From contig CAKTDC010000001.1 of the NCBI GenBank assembly GCA_934541015.1, positions 1 through 64,000 of the forward strand: DNA of 64,000 nt, written 5' to 3'. This stretch comes from an uncultured Luteimonas sp. Lineage in GTDB: Bacteria > Pseudomonadota > Gammaproteobacteria > Xanthomonadales > Xanthomonadaceae. Made by a program: the position numbers and the translations under genes. Under the pieces are notes generated by a model that was not told the origin of the DNA, searched no databases, and saw only the letters and a list, made by a program, of their open reading frames with translations. Each line of letters begins with the position of its first letter. The first letter of the stretch is position 1. This document shows positions 54,508 to 63,603 of this stretch, one piece after another.

Positions 54508-55284
54508 ATGAGTCGCCACAAGACAACGATGCTGCGTATCGGCCTGGCCTGCATGCTGGTGGCCTTCCTGTTCCCGGCCACCGCGCGCGTGATCGAGGAA
54601 TACGAATACCGCCCGGACCAGATCTACCAGGTCCGTACCGGTCTGGGGATCACCACCCAGATCGAGCTGAGTCCGCATGAGGAGATCCTCGACTACAGCA
54701 CCGGCTTCAGCGGCGGCTGGGATCTGAGCCGCAGGGAGAACGTGTTCTACCTGCGGCCCAAGAACGTCGACGTGGACACCAACCTGATGATCCGCACCGC
54801 CACCAACTCCTACATCTTCGAGCTGAAGGTGGTTGCGACCGACTGGCGCGCGCTGGAGCAGGCCAGGGCCGCGGGCGTCCAGTACAAGATCAGGTTCGTC
54901 TATCCCGGCGACACCACCTTCTCCGCCGCTGGCCGCGGCAATGCGCCGGTGGAGCCGGTGCCGGAGCTGAGCACGGCGGTGCTGGCCGGCCGCGACTACT
55001 ACTACAACTACGAGTACACCCATCACAAGCGCCATCCCACCTGGCTGGTGCCGGCCACCGTGTACGACGATCGCCAGTTCACCTACATCAAGCTCGGCGA
55101 CCGCAAGCGGTTCCCCAGCGGCAACTTCCCCGCCGTGTTCGCGCGGCACAGCGAGGATGGCGAGGAGTTCGTTGTCAACTCCACAGTGGAAGACGACACG
55201 ATCGTCGTCCACGGCACTTACCCGTACCTGGTCGTTCGCCACGGAAACAACGTGATCGGCCTGCGCAGGAGCCCGGAACCGTGA
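54508..55284 (+). CDS. virB9: T4SS outer-membrane core protein VirB9
   Basis: The 258-residue periplasmic protein has a signal peptide (about 1-24, ending TAR). The N-terminal domain follows with YEYRPDQIYQVRTGLGITTQ and FYLRPKNVDVDTNLMIRTAT. The C-terminal domain has RDYYYNYEYTHHKRHPTWLV and PSGNFPAVFARHSEDGEEFV, ending HGTYPYLVVRHGNNVIGLRR. These are VirB9/CagX landmarks. The C-terminal part binds VirB7 and VirB10. The start at 54508 is an ATG with GGAG 12 bp upstream. Its stop overlaps the virB10 start (GTGA). Confidence 0.95.
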   Translation: MSRHKTTMLRIGLACMLVAFLFPATARVIEEYEYRPDQIYQVRTGLGITTQIELSPHEEILDYSTGFSGGWDLSRRENVFYLRPKNVDVDTNLMIRTATNSYIFELKVVATDWRALEQARAAGVQYKIRFVYPGDTTFSAAGRGNAPVEPVPELSTAVLAGRDYYYNYEYTHHKRHPTWLVPATVYDDRQFTYIKLGDRKRFPSGNFPAVFARHSEDGEEFVVNSTVEDDTIVVHGTYPYLVVRHGNNVIGLRRSPEP

Positions 55285-56444
55285 ACCAGACGCCGACCAA
55301 CGACGATCGCGAGGAGCCCGGCTTCGCCCGCGCTTCGCAGCCCAATCCCTACGAGGCCAGGCGTCCTTCCGACGGCGATCCGGACCTCGACCGCGACGCG
55401 CCGTTCCTGAAGTCGGAGGATGTCCAGCGCCTGAACCGCAAGGCCCTGGTGTTCCTCGGCGGCATCGTCCTGCTGCTGCTGCTGATCGCGCTGTGGATCT
55501 TCAGCGGCGGACTGTCGCGCAACGAGGAACGGGTCGTGAGGCCCGAGCGCGCAGAACAGGTGATCATCCCTGCAGCACCGAGGGACATCCCGGAACTTCC
55601 GCCGGAGCCGGTGGTGATGGAGCCGGCACTGCCGCCGCTGCCGGTCGTGCCGGAAGATTCCGTCGCCGGTGGGCCGGGCGTGGCCGGTGTCCCACGCGGT
55701 CGTGGCGAGATGTCGCTGCTGGAGCGCCGCATGCAGGACGCTGCGGGCGGCGGTGGAAGCCAGGCTGGCCCGGGCGCGGACCAGTTTTCGCAGCAGATGC
55801 CTCCAGGCACCGGCCCGCAGGCGCCGCCCGACGGCATGACCAGCGTCCGCCCGCTGTACAACCCCGACACCCTGCTGCTGCGCGGGACCTACATCCGCTG
55901 CGTGCTCGAATCGCGGGTGATCACCGACGTGCCCGGCTACACCTCGTGCATCGTCACCGAGCCGGTGTACTCGGTGAACGGCAAGCGGCTGCTGCTGCCG
56001 CGTGGCTCGAAGGTCTTCGGGGCGTACGCCTCCGACGCCATCATCGGGCAGCGCGCCGCGATCGTCTGGGACCGCATCACCACGCCGGGCGGACTGGACG
56101 TGAACATGCGCAGCCCCGGCACCGACATGCTCGGCTCGGCCGGCAATCCCGGGCACTACACCGCGCACTGGGGCCAGCGGATCAGTTCGGCGCTGCTGAT
56201 CAGCATGCTCAGCGACGCCTTCAAGTACGCCGGCGCCAAGCACGGGCCGCAGGAGACGTCGATCGCCAACGGCGTGGTGGTGCAGAGCCCGTACGAGAGC
56301 AACACCGCCAGGACCATGGAGCGGCTCGCCAACATGGCCGTCGAGCGCAACATGAGCCGGCCGCCGACGGTGACGATCAACCAGGGCACCCTGATGAACG
56401 TTTACGTGGCCCGCGATGTGGATTTCTCGGCGGTGATGCGCTGA
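55281..56444 (+). CDS. virB10: T4SS core protein VirB10
   Basis: The 387-residue TrbI/VirB10 protein spans both membranes. It has a cytoplasmic N-terminus, a membrane helix (about 54-74), a Pro-rich periplasmic linker and a C-terminal beta-barrel domain (about 190-385). Landmarks are LLLRGTYIRCVLESRVITDV, GYTSCIVTEPVYSVNGKRLL, RGSKVFGAYASDAIIGQRAA and INQGTLMNVYVARDVDFS. The antenna helices that form the outer-membrane pore fall in the segment HYTAHWGQRISSALLISMLS. The start is GTG at 55281. Confidence 0.95.
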   Translation: MNQTPTNDDREEPGFARASQPNPYEARRPSDGDPDLDRDAPFLKSEDVQRLNRKALVFLGGIVLLLLLIALWIFSGGLSRNEERVVRPERAEQVIIPAAPRDIPELPPEPVVMEPALPPLPVVPEDSVAGGPGVAGVPRGRGEMSLLERRMQDAAGGGGSQAGPGADQFSQQMPPGTGPQAPPDGMTSVRPLYNPDTLLLRGTYIRCVLESRVITDVPGYTSCIVTEPVYSVNGKRLLLPRGSKVFGAYASDAIIGQRAAIVWDRITTPGGLDVNMRSPGTDMLGSAGNPGHYTAHWGQRISSALLISMLSDAFKYAGAKHGPQETSIANGVVVQSPYESNTARTMERLANMAVERNMSRPPTVTINQGTLMNVYVARDVDFSAVMR

Positions 56445-56457
56445 CCGGGATGCGACG

Positions 56458-57504
56458 ATGAAGATGGATGCCCAAGACGAGACACTCGCCAACGTCTCCA
56501 ACGAGTTCCTGGACTACCAGTACCAGGTGCTCGGTATCCGCGAGCATCTGGATTCGAGCGACGTGACCGAGATCTGCATCAACCGCCCCGGGGAGGTCTA
56601 CCTGGAGACGGTGTCGGAGGGCTGGAAGCGGGTCGAGGTGCCGTCGCTGACCTACGAGCGCGCCGGCCAGTTCTGCACCTCGGTCGTCAATGAAAGCAAC
56701 ACCGGGCAGCGGATCACCAACGCCGACCCGATGGTGTCGCTGACCTTCCCCACCGGCCAGCGCGCGCAGTTCGTGATTCCGCCGGCCTGCGACCCGGGCA
56801 AGGTGTCGATCACCATCCGCCTGCCGGCCAAGTTCAGCAAGTCCCTGGAGCAGTACGAGGAGGACGGCTTCTTCCAGGAGATCCTGGAGCAGAAGCAGGC
56901 GTTGAGCGACCACGACCGGGAGCTGCTGGAGCTCAAGCGCGAGCGCAACTTCGCGGAGTTCTTCCGCAAGGCCGTGCAGTACCACAAGAACATCGTGGTG
57001 TCCGGCGCCACCGGCAGCGGCAAGACCACCTTCATGAAATCGCTGGTCAACCACATCCCCGACCAGGAACGCCTGATCACCATCGAGGATGCCCGCGAGC
57101 TGTTCATCCGCCAGCCCAACGTGGTCCACCTGCTGTACTCGAAGGGAGGCCAGAGCGCGAGCAACATCACCGCCAAGAGCTGCATGGAAGCCTGCCTGCG
57201 CATGAAGCCCGACAGGATCATCCTCGCCGAGCTGCGCGGAGACGAGTCGTTCTACTTCATCCGCAACTGCGCGTCCGGGCATCCGGGCTCGATCACCAGC
57301 TGCCATTCGGGCAGCACCCGCCAGACCTGGGACCAGCTCGCGCTGATGGTGAAGGCATCCTCCGAGGGCGCCGGCCTGGAATTCGAGGTGATCAAGCGGC
57401 TGCTGAAGATGACCATCGACATCGTCGTCCACATCAAGGCCCATGCGGGCAGGCGCTACATCACCGGCATCGAGTTCGATCCGGAGCAGGCGCTGGCAGG
57501 CTGA
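56458..57504 (+). CDS. virB11: T4SS ATPase VirB11
   Basis: The 348-residue cytoplasmic hexameric ATPase energises pilus assembly and secretion. Walker A is VVSGATGSGKTTFMKSLVNH (about residues 180-199). The Asp box is ITIEDARELFI, Walker B is RIILAELRGDESFYFIRNCA, and the His box is SGHPGSITSCHSGS. The N-terminal domain starts MDAQDETLANVSNEFLDYQY. It lies 13 bp downstream of virB10 and 16 bp before a small ORF. Length is usual for the family. Confidence 0.96.
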   Translation: MKMDAQDETLANVSNEFLDYQYQVLGIREHLDSSDVTEICINRPGEVYLETVSEGWKRVEVPSLTYERAGQFCTSVVNESNTGQRITNADPMVSLTFPTGQRAQFVIPPACDPGKVSITIRLPAKFSKSLEQYEEDGFFQEILEQKQALSDHDRELLELKRERNFAEFFRKAVQYHKNIVVSGATGSGKTTFMKSLVNHIPDQERLITIEDARELFIRQPNVVHLLYSKGGQSASNITAKSCMEACLRMKPDRIILAELRGDESFYFIRNCASGHPGSITSCHSGSTRQTWDQLALMVKASSEGAGLEFEVIKRLLKMTIDIVVHIKAHAGRRYITGIEFDPEQALAG

Positions 57505-57520
57505 GGAGGGGAGAAGGCAG

Positions 57521-57637
57521 ATGACCCTGACGCGCATCCATTCCGCGACCGCACCGTCGCCACTGGCGACGGCGACGATCCTGGCAGTTGCCCGCGGCAA
57601 CCCCGTGGCGCGGCCGTGCTCCGGGAAGGAGGGCTAG
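57521..57637 (+). CDS. possible small ORF (38 aa) between virB11 and virB1
   Basis: A strong ribosome-binding stretch GGAGGGGAGAAGG precedes an ATG that opens a 38-codon frame (MTLTRIHSATAPSPLATATI and a short tail). It ends 3 bp before the virB1 ATG, and its last codons contain the AAGGAGGG of virB1. So it may serve translational coupling rather than make a working peptide. No homologue is known to me. It could be a leader or simply chance. Confidence 0.35.
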   Translation: MTLTRIHSATAPSPLATATILAVARGNPVARPCSGKEG

Positions 57638-57640
57638 GCG

Positions 57641-58474
57641 ATGCTGCCGGGGCTGGAAATGATGGCGTGCACCGACCTGGCTGTTCCGGTCCAGGTGATG
57701 CAGCACGTCGTGCGCGTGGAATCCTCGTTCAATCCCTACGCGATCGGGGTTGTCGGCGGGCGCCTGGCGCGCCAGCCGAGGAACCTCCCCGAGGCGCTGT
57801 CGACCGCGCGCATGCTCGAACGGGAGGGCTACAACTTCTCGCTCGGCCTGGCGCAGGTCAACCGGTACAACCTGACCCGGTACGGGCTGGGCAGCTACGA
57901 ACGCGCCTTCGATATCTGCCCGAACCTGCAGGCCGGATCGCGCATCCTCGCCGAGTGCTATTCGCGCTCGGGCAATGACTGGGGCAAGGCGCTGAGCTGC
58001 TACTACTCGGGCAACTTCGTCACCGGGTTCCGGCACGGCTACGTGCAGAAGGTGCTGGCGTCCTGGCAGGGCAGCGGGTCGACGGCTTCCGCCATCCCGG
58101 TGATCGGGCGCGGCAGCCCCGCGTCCGCGGCCGCCGCGCAGGCGCCGGGACAGCCTTCATCGATCGTGATGCGACGGGTGCAGGAGGCTGCCGCGACGAC
58201 AGCGGTCCCGCCCCCTGCACCGCCGCCGATGGTGCAGGCGACGGTGGCGGCAGCGCCGGCCCTGCCGGCATCGACGCATGTGTCGTTCCAGGCGTCGCCG
58301 TCGGCGCCCGTGCAACCGGCGGCTCCCGCCGCCGCGATCGACGCGCCGGTGCTCGTGCAGTCGATGTCGGCGTCGTTGTCGCCGTCGGTCCCGGCGCGCG
58401 GTGCCGATGCCCGCGGAGTTGCACAGCCCCGTGCGGCGGCGACATCCCGCAGGGACGATGCCTTCGTGTTCTAG
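57641..58474 (+). CDS. virB1: T4SS lytic transglycosylase VirB1
   Basis: The 277-residue protein has an N-terminal SLT-type muramidase domain (about 10-150). The catalytic Glu lies in VVRVESSFNPYAIGVVGG, followed by NFSLGLAQVNRYNLTRYG and NLQAGSRILAECYSRSG, then SCYYSGNFVTGFRHGYVQKV. It cuts peptidoglycan to let the T4SS cross it. The C-terminal half (about 150-270) is low-complexity Pro/Ala/Gln and probably flexible. No cleavable signal peptide is visible, as in other VirB1 of this type. An AAGGAGGG site lies just upstream. Confidence 0.92.
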   Translation: MLPGLEMMACTDLAVPVQVMQHVVRVESSFNPYAIGVVGGRLARQPRNLPEALSTARMLEREGYNFSLGLAQVNRYNLTRYGLGSYERAFDICPNLQAGSRILAECYSRSGNDWGKALSCYYSGNFVTGFRHGYVQKVLASWQGSGSTASAIPVIGRGSPASAAAAQAPGQPSSIVMRRVQEAAATTAVPPPAPPPMVQATVAAAPALPASTHVSFQASPSAPVQPAAPAAAIDAPVLVQSMSASLSPSVPARGADARGVAQPRAAATSRRDDAFVF

Positions 58475-58562
58475 TCAGTCTTCCCGCAACAGGCGCCGCC
58501 AGCGGCGTCAGCCTCACCGCCGTACCCCAACCACCGTCCTCCGCAAAACTCTGGAGCAAACC

Positions 58563-58937
58563 ATGAACAACACCGAAAACACACAGCTGTCCAAGCAGGT
58601 CTTCCGGGGCGGCGCGATGACCATGGCACTGGTGGCGCTGGTCGCCATGCCCGAGCTTGTATTCGCGCAGAGCGGGAGCGATGCCGCAGGCCGCGTCGAG
58701 AGTTTCTTCGACAACATCTACTCCCTGCTCAACATCGCCTCGATCGCGATCGTCACCATCGCGGTGATCTTTGCCGGCTACCAGATCGCGTTCAACCACA
58801 AGCGCATCGGCGATGTCGCCCCGGTGCTGATCGGCGGCTTCCTGATCGGCGCGGCCGCGCAGATCGCCAAGATGCTCCTGCCCGACGAGTTGAGCAGCAG
58901 CACCATGGTGATGGTCCAGTTGCTGCAGTATGCGTAA
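58563..58937 (+). CDS. virB2: T4SS major pilin VirB2
   Basis: The 124-residue pre-pilin has a signal peptide with predicted cleavage after VFA (about residue 35, LVFAQSGSDA). Two membrane helices follow, at about 53-73 (LNIASIAIVTIAVIFAGYQI) and 84-103 (VAPVLIGGFLIGAAAQIAKM), separated by a short basic loop (AFNHKRIGD). This is the VirB2/TrbC layout. The start at 58563 gives the family length; an in-frame longer ORF begins inside virB1. Its stop overlaps virB3 by 8 bp. Confidence 0.93.
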   Translation: MNNTENTQLSKQVFRGGAMTMALVALVAMPELVFAQSGSDAAGRVESFFDNIYSLLNIASIAIVTIAVIFAGYQIAFNHKRIGDVAPVLIGGFLIGAAAQIAKMLLPDELSSSTMVMVQLLQYA

Positions 58938-59247
58938 GGACGTGCTCTTCCGGGGGTGCACGCGGCCGGCCATGTTCATGGGCGTGCCGTACGTGCCCTT
59001 CGCCATCGGCGCGGGCTCCTGCCTGTTGATGACGTTCTACTTCAACATGTGGTTCCTGATGCTGATGCCGCTGGTGATCATGGTGATGCGCCAGATGGCC
59101 CGGCGCGACGAGATGATCTTCCGCCTGCTCGGGCTGCGCTGGCAGTTCCGGACGAGGACCAGGAACATCCGCCGCAACGACGGCATGTGGGTGTTCTCCG
59201 CCAACGACCACCGCAACCCGCTGCAGGACGATCCGATCAGGCGCTGA
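58930..59247 (+). CDS. virB3: T4SS protein VirB3
   Basis: The 105-residue inner-membrane protein begins MRKDVLFRGCTRPAMFMGVP, the VirB3 start. Two adjacent hydrophobic stretches (about 20-60, AIGAGSCLLMTFYFNMWFLM, LMPLVIMVMRQMARRD) form a hairpin in the membrane. It works with VirB4. The short C-terminal tail ends NPLQDDPIRR. It overlaps virB2 and is 3 bp from virB4. Confidence 0.94.
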   Translation: MRKDVLFRGCTRPAMFMGVPYVPFAIGAGSCLLMTFYFNMWFLMLMPLVIMVMRQMARRDEMIFRLLGLRWQFRTRTRNIRRNDGMWVFSANDHRNPLQDDPIRR

Positions 59248-59250
59248 CGA

Positions 59251-61719
59251 ATGCAATCCCGGGACACGCCAATCTCCGAGTTCGTGCCGTTTTCCGCGCA
59301 CGTTTCGCCGCACGTGGTGAAAACCACGGGCGGGGATTTCCTCATGACCTGGCGGCTCGACGGGCTGCCGTTCGTGGGGCGCGAGGAGTGGGAGCTGGAG
59401 CATCGGCACAACACCTTCAACCGCATGCTCCAGACCCTGCGCGCCCCGGACTTCGTCAACGTGGCGTTCTGGGTGCACGACGTGCGCCGCCGCGGCACGG
59501 TGGAGGCCCAGGCCTCGTTCGACCAGGCCTTCAACCAGCAGCTGTCGGACGACTATTTCGGCTCGCTTTCCACGCAGAAGCTGATGGTCAACCAGCTGTA
59601 CCTGACCATGATCTACCGCCCGGTCGTGGTCGGGAAGAAGTTCGTGGAGAGGTCCACCGACATCGCCCGCCTGCAGGCCGAGCAGGACCAGGCGATCGCC
59701 ACGCTGATGGAACTGGCCGGGAACCTGGAGGCGGTGATCAAGGACTACGCTCCCGTGCGCCTGGGCATCTACCAGGCCGACAACGGCGTGGTGTTCTCCG
59801 AGACGCTGGAGTTCTTCGGCTACCTGCTCAACCGCATCACCGAGCCGGTGCCGGTGCTGCGCGCCCCGGTCTACGACTACCTGCCGGTCAGCAGGCACAT
59901 GTTTTCGGCCAAGACCGGCGACTTCGTGGTCAGCGCGCCGGGAGGCAAGAACCAGTTCGGCGCGATCCTGAACATCAAGGAGTTCACCGACGGCACCTGG
60001 CCGGGGATCCTCAACGGCCTGAAGTACCTGGACTTCGAGTACGTGATCACGCATTCGTTCAGTCCCACCGGGCGCCAGGACGCACTCAAGGTGCTCGAGC
60101 GCACCAAGGGCATGATGATCTCGTCCGGGGACAAGGCGGTCAGCCAGATCGCCGAGCTCGACCACGCCATGGACCAGGTCGCGTCCGGCAACTTCGTGCT
60201 GGGCGAGTACCACTTCATCATGTCGCTGTACGCCGAAGACCAGCAGAAGCTGTCGCAGAACATCGCCACCGCCCGCGCCGAGCTGTCCAACGCCGGCTTC
60301 GTGTCGACCAAGGAGGACCTGGCGGTCAGCTCCTCGTTCTACTCGCAGCTGCCGGGCAACTGGAAGTACCGGACGCGGCTGGCCAACGTCAGTTCGCTGA
60401 ACTTCCTCGGGCTGTCGCCGCTGCACAACTTCGCCACCGGCAAGCGCGACAACAACCCCTGGGGCGAAAGCGTGACCGTGCTCCAGACCACCAATGGCCA
60501 GCCGTACTACTTCAACTTCCACGCCACGCATCCGGCGGAGAATTCGCTGGGCGAGAAGGCGATCGCCAACACCATGGTGATCGGCAAGTCCGGCACCGGC
60601 AAGACGGCGCTGATCAACTTCCTGCTCAGCCAGGTGCAGAAGTTCGATCCGGTGCCGACGATCTTCTTCTTCGACAAGGACCGCGGCGCGGAGATCTTCG
60701 TGCGCGCATGCGGCGGCAACTATCTGGCGCTGGAGAACGGGCAGCCGACCGGCTTCAATCCGTTCCAGTGCGAGTTCAACGACGCCAACGTGCAGTTCCT
60801 GGCGGGCCTGATCAAGGTGCTGGCCGGCAAGAGCGCCTATTCGGCCCGCGAGGACGACGACATCTTCCGCGCGGTCGAGAACATCCTAGACATGCCGGTG
60901 CACCTGCGGTCGATGACCAACTTCCAGAAGAGCCTGCCCAACATGGGCGACGACGGCCTGTTCGCGCGCCTGCGCAAATGGACCGCCGGGAACGCGCTGG
61001 GCTGGGTGTTCGACAACCCGGTGGACACCATCGACCTGGGCCGTGCCAGCATCATCGGCTTCGACTACACCGAGGTGATCGACAACGCGGAAGTCCGTGT
61101 GCCGGTGATCAACTACCTGCTGCACCGGCTCGAGGAGCTGATCGACGGGCGGCCGCTGATCTACGTGATGGACGAGTTCTGGAAGATCCTCGACGGCGGT
61201 GGCGCGCTGAAGGAGTTCGCCAAGAACAAGCAGAAGACCATCCGCAAGCAGAACGGCCTGGGCATCTTCGCCACCCAGAGCCCGGAGGACGCGCTGGCCA
61301 GCGACATCTCCGCGGCGCTGATCGAACAGACCGCGACGCTGATCCTGCTGCCCAACCCCAATGCCGCCCGCGAGGACTACGTTGACGGCCTGAAGCTGAC
61401 CCAGGCCGAGTTCGACGTCATCAAGAGCCTGGACGAGCGCTCGCGCTGCTTCCTGGTCAAGCAGGGCCACGCCTCGACCGTCTGCCAGCTCAACCTGCGC
61501 GGCATGGACGACGCGCTGGCGGTGATCTCGGCCAGCACCGACAACATCGAGATCATGCATCGCATCGTCGACGAGGCCGCCGCAGCGGCCGGCATCGACA
61601 AGGCGGACCTGCTGCCGGAGCAGTGGCTGCCCGCCTTCTACGAGAACCGCAAGGGCTCCGGCCGCGCTTCTTCCCGCCCCGGCGCCGCGGGCGCCGCACG
61701 CAGGACCGGCACCGGCTGA
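59251..61719 (+). CDS. virB4: T4SS ATPase VirB4
   Basis: The 822-residue ATPase is the largest motor of the T4SS. The N-terminal domain (about 1-400) has HVVKTTGGDFLMTWRLDGLP and FFGYLLNRITEPVPVLRAPV. Walker A is MVIGKSGTGKTALINFLLSQ (about 441-460). Walker B is PLIYVMDEFWKILDGGGALK near 632-651. The motif ATQSPEDALASDISAALIEQ follows. The C-terminal 30 residues are a Gly/Ala/Arg-rich tail. It is a full-length, single-gene VirB4. Confidence 0.96.
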   Translation: MQSRDTPISEFVPFSAHVSPHVVKTTGGDFLMTWRLDGLPFVGREEWELEHRHNTFNRMLQTLRAPDFVNVAFWVHDVRRRGTVEAQASFDQAFNQQLSDDYFGSLSTQKLMVNQLYLTMIYRPVVVGKKFVERSTDIARLQAEQDQAIATLMELAGNLEAVIKDYAPVRLGIYQADNGVVFSETLEFFGYLLNRITEPVPVLRAPVYDYLPVSRHMFSAKTGDFVVSAPGGKNQFGAILNIKEFTDGTWPGILNGLKYLDFEYVITHSFSPTGRQDALKVLERTKGMMISSGDKAVSQIAELDHAMDQVASGNFVLGEYHFIMSLYAEDQQKLSQNIATARAELSNAGFVSTKEDLAVSSSFYSQLPGNWKYRTRLANVSSLNFLGLSPLHNFATGKRDNNPWGESVTVLQTTNGQPYYFNFHATHPAENSLGEKAIANTMVIGKSGTGKTALINFLLSQVQKFDPVPTIFFFDKDRGAEIFVRACGGNYLALENGQPTGFNPFQCEFNDANVQFLAGLIKVLAGKSAYSAREDDDIFRAVENILDMPVHLRSMTNFQKSLPNMGDDGLFARLRKWTAGNALGWVFDNPVDTIDLGRASIIGFDYTEVIDNAEVRVPVINYLLHRLEELIDGRPLIYVMDEFWKILDGGGALKEFAKNKQKTIRKQNGLGIFATQSPEDALASDISAALIEQTATLILLPNPNAAREDYVDGLKLTQAEFDVIKSLDERSRCFLVKQGHASTVCQLNLRGMDDALAVISASTDNIEIMHRIVDEAAAAAGIDKADLLPEQWLPAFYENRKGSGRASSRPGAAGAARRTGTG

Positions 61720-61771
61720 CGCCGGCCACCACCACCACAGACGCAACCTGCAGTACAGACAGAGGTGAACC

Positions 61772-62515
61772 ATGAAATCCTCGGCTTATTCCTCCCGCAA
61801 GCGCCTCGGCTTCAGCGAAGGCTTCCGCAACACCTTCGGTTTCGCGCCGCGCGTGCCGCAGCCCAACCGCAAGCTCGGCGTGGCAGTGGCCGTTCTCGCT
61901 GTCCTGGGCGCCACCGGCGTGGCGGCAGCGGCCTGGCAGGTCAATGACCAGCGGACGCAGCAGGAGATCGGCAAGGTGCAGGACCTGCTCGGCAGCGGCA
62001 GCACGGTGATCGAGGAGCTGGAGGAGATCAACGAGCGCCTGGCGATGGACGGCTACTCGGGCGATCCCGCGCCGGACATGGTCGAAGAGCCCAGCGGCGA
62101 CGAGAAGCTGGACAAGGAAAAGCCGACCAGCATCGATGTCGCGATCGACAAGCTGTGCCCCGAGGGAGCCAACAACATGCTCGGGCAGCAGCAGCAGATG
62201 CTGTGCCGGGAGATGGTGCACACCGAGCTGGCCCAGTACCGTTTCTCGATGCGCATGTTCGAGCGCGCCAAGGAGAACTACGACCGCCTCAAGGACATCC
62301 AGGAGCGCCGCGATGCCCTGGAGGAGGATGACTACGCCAACCTGCAGTACAACACCAATGAACTGCTGGCGCTGACCGCGCTGATGGACAACGATCGCGA
62401 TCGCTACCGCACCTACATGAGTGCCTACGAAGCGCGCGTGGCGCACATCGAGAACGCACGCGCCTCGCTCACCCGCAACGCGCTCAAGGGCACCGGCGGC
62501 CTGCCGTCGCTGTGA
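61772..62515 (+). CDS. virB5: VirB5-like T4SS protein
   Basis: The 247-residue protein has a basic N-terminus, one hydrophobic segment (about 31-51, LGVAVAVLAVLGATGVAAAA) and a long helical periplasmic part. The C-terminal helices (about 140-240; FSMRMFERAKENYDRLKDIQ, YNTNELLALTALMDNDRDRY) resemble VirB5 minor pilins. The hydrophobic segment lies later than a classic signal peptide, so it may be an anchor. Two Cys (LCPEG, LCREM) could pair. Its place between virB4 and virB6 supports the call, but identity by sequence is only moderate. Confidence 0.72.
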   Translation: MKSSAYSSRKRLGFSEGFRNTFGFAPRVPQPNRKLGVAVAVLAVLGATGVAAAAWQVNDQRTQQEIGKVQDLLGSGSTVIEELEEINERLAMDGYSGDPAPDMVEEPSGDEKLDKEKPTSIDVAIDKLCPEGANNMLGQQQQMLCREMVHTELAQYRFSMRMFERAKENYDRLKDIQERRDALEEDDYANLQYNTNELLALTALMDNDRDRYRTYMSAYEARVAHIENARASLTRNALKGTGGLPSL

Positions 62516-62550
62516 CCACGGACTGATCGAAGGAACAGGGGAGCCTTGCC

Positions 62551-63603
62551 ATGCCTGACTTGAGCGGATTCGCGCAATGGGCGTTCTTCACGCTGATTTT
62601 CGAGTTCGTCAATGGCGAGATCGAAGCCTTCCAGACCGGGTTGCTCGACCGCGGGACGCAATGGGTCAGCGGCATGGCGTTCGTCCTGTGCACGTTCTGG
62701 GTGCTGATGCAGGGTTTCATGATCGTCACCGGGCGCAGCCGTGAATCGCTGATGGGCCTGGTGGTGGGCTCGCTGCGGGCGTTCCTCGTGGTGTCGGCGG
62801 CGACAGCCATGGCCTTTGCAGGCACCGACATCACGCGCTTCCTGACCGATGATCTGCCCGAGGAGATCCACATGGTGGTCACGGGCAACGACGATCCGGT
62901 AGAGGAATCCATCGATGAGAACCTCAGGACGATGGGTCTGATTTTCGCGCTGGTGGACGCGCTCCCTGTCGGTGGAGGAAAGAACAACTCGGCCCCCAGC
63001 AACGACAGGGATCAGAAGGATGTACGCATGCTGACCGGAATCGGCATTGCCGGGCCGTCGGTGATCGGGGGCGCGATGCTGCTGCTCTACAAGATCGCAC
63101 TGGTGCTGTTCGTGGGCTTCGGCCCGATCTTCATCCTGTGCCTGCTGTTCGATCAGACCAAGGAACTGTTCAAACGCTGGCTGCTGTACGGAATCGGGAC
63201 CATGTTCGCGATGGCGGTACTGGCGTTCATGGTCTCGGTGGCGACCAAGCTGGTGGCGATCGCCTCGGCCATGCTGCTGGCGACGTACATGACGATCGGC
63301 AACCTCGGCGTGGATGCGGGCGGACTGAACGCGGCGGCGATGCAGCAGGGGGGTATCGGCCTGCTGATGTCGGTGCTCATGGTGATGTCCCCGCCGATGG
63401 CGGCGATGTTCTTCAACGGAACCCTGGGACAGTTCGTGGCCAACTCGAGCTTCGGCAACGTGGGCCGCAACAGCACTGGCCAGGTGTCCGATTTCAAACA
63501 GGATATGTACCGACCCCCGCGGACCGGAGGGGCTCAAGTGACGCCGCCTGCTTCCGCGCCCGGAGCACCATATGGTGGTTCTTATCAGGGGACGACGCGT
63601 TGA
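62551..63603 (+). CDS. virB6: T4SS inner-membrane protein VirB6
   Basis: The 350-residue protein has several membrane helices: about 33-60, 65-90, 160-200 and 205-245, plus one near 265-285. It resembles VirB6/TrbL by position and topology. The N-terminal FFTLIFEFVNGEIEAFQTGL and the central GFGPIFILCLLFDQTKELFK are characteristic. The C-terminal tail (about 300-350) is hydrophilic and Pro/Gly-rich. VirB6 forms the inner-membrane channel with VirB8 and VirB10. It is the last complete gene in the window. Confidence 0.92.
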   Translation: MPDLSGFAQWAFFTLIFEFVNGEIEAFQTGLLDRGTQWVSGMAFVLCTFWVLMQGFMIVTGRSRESLMGLVVGSLRAFLVVSAATAMAFAGTDITRFLTDDLPEEIHMVVTGNDDPVEESIDENLRTMGLIFALVDALPVGGGKNNSAPSNDRDQKDVRMLTGIGIAGPSVIGGAMLLLYKIALVLFVGFGPIFILCLLFDQTKELFKRWLLYGIGTMFAMAVLAFMVSVATKLVAIASAMLLATYMTIGNLGVDAGGLNAAAMQQGGIGLLMSVLMVMSPPMAAMFFNGTLGQFVANSSFGNVGRNSTGQVSDFKQDMYRPPRTGGAQVTPPASAPGAPYGGSYQGTTR

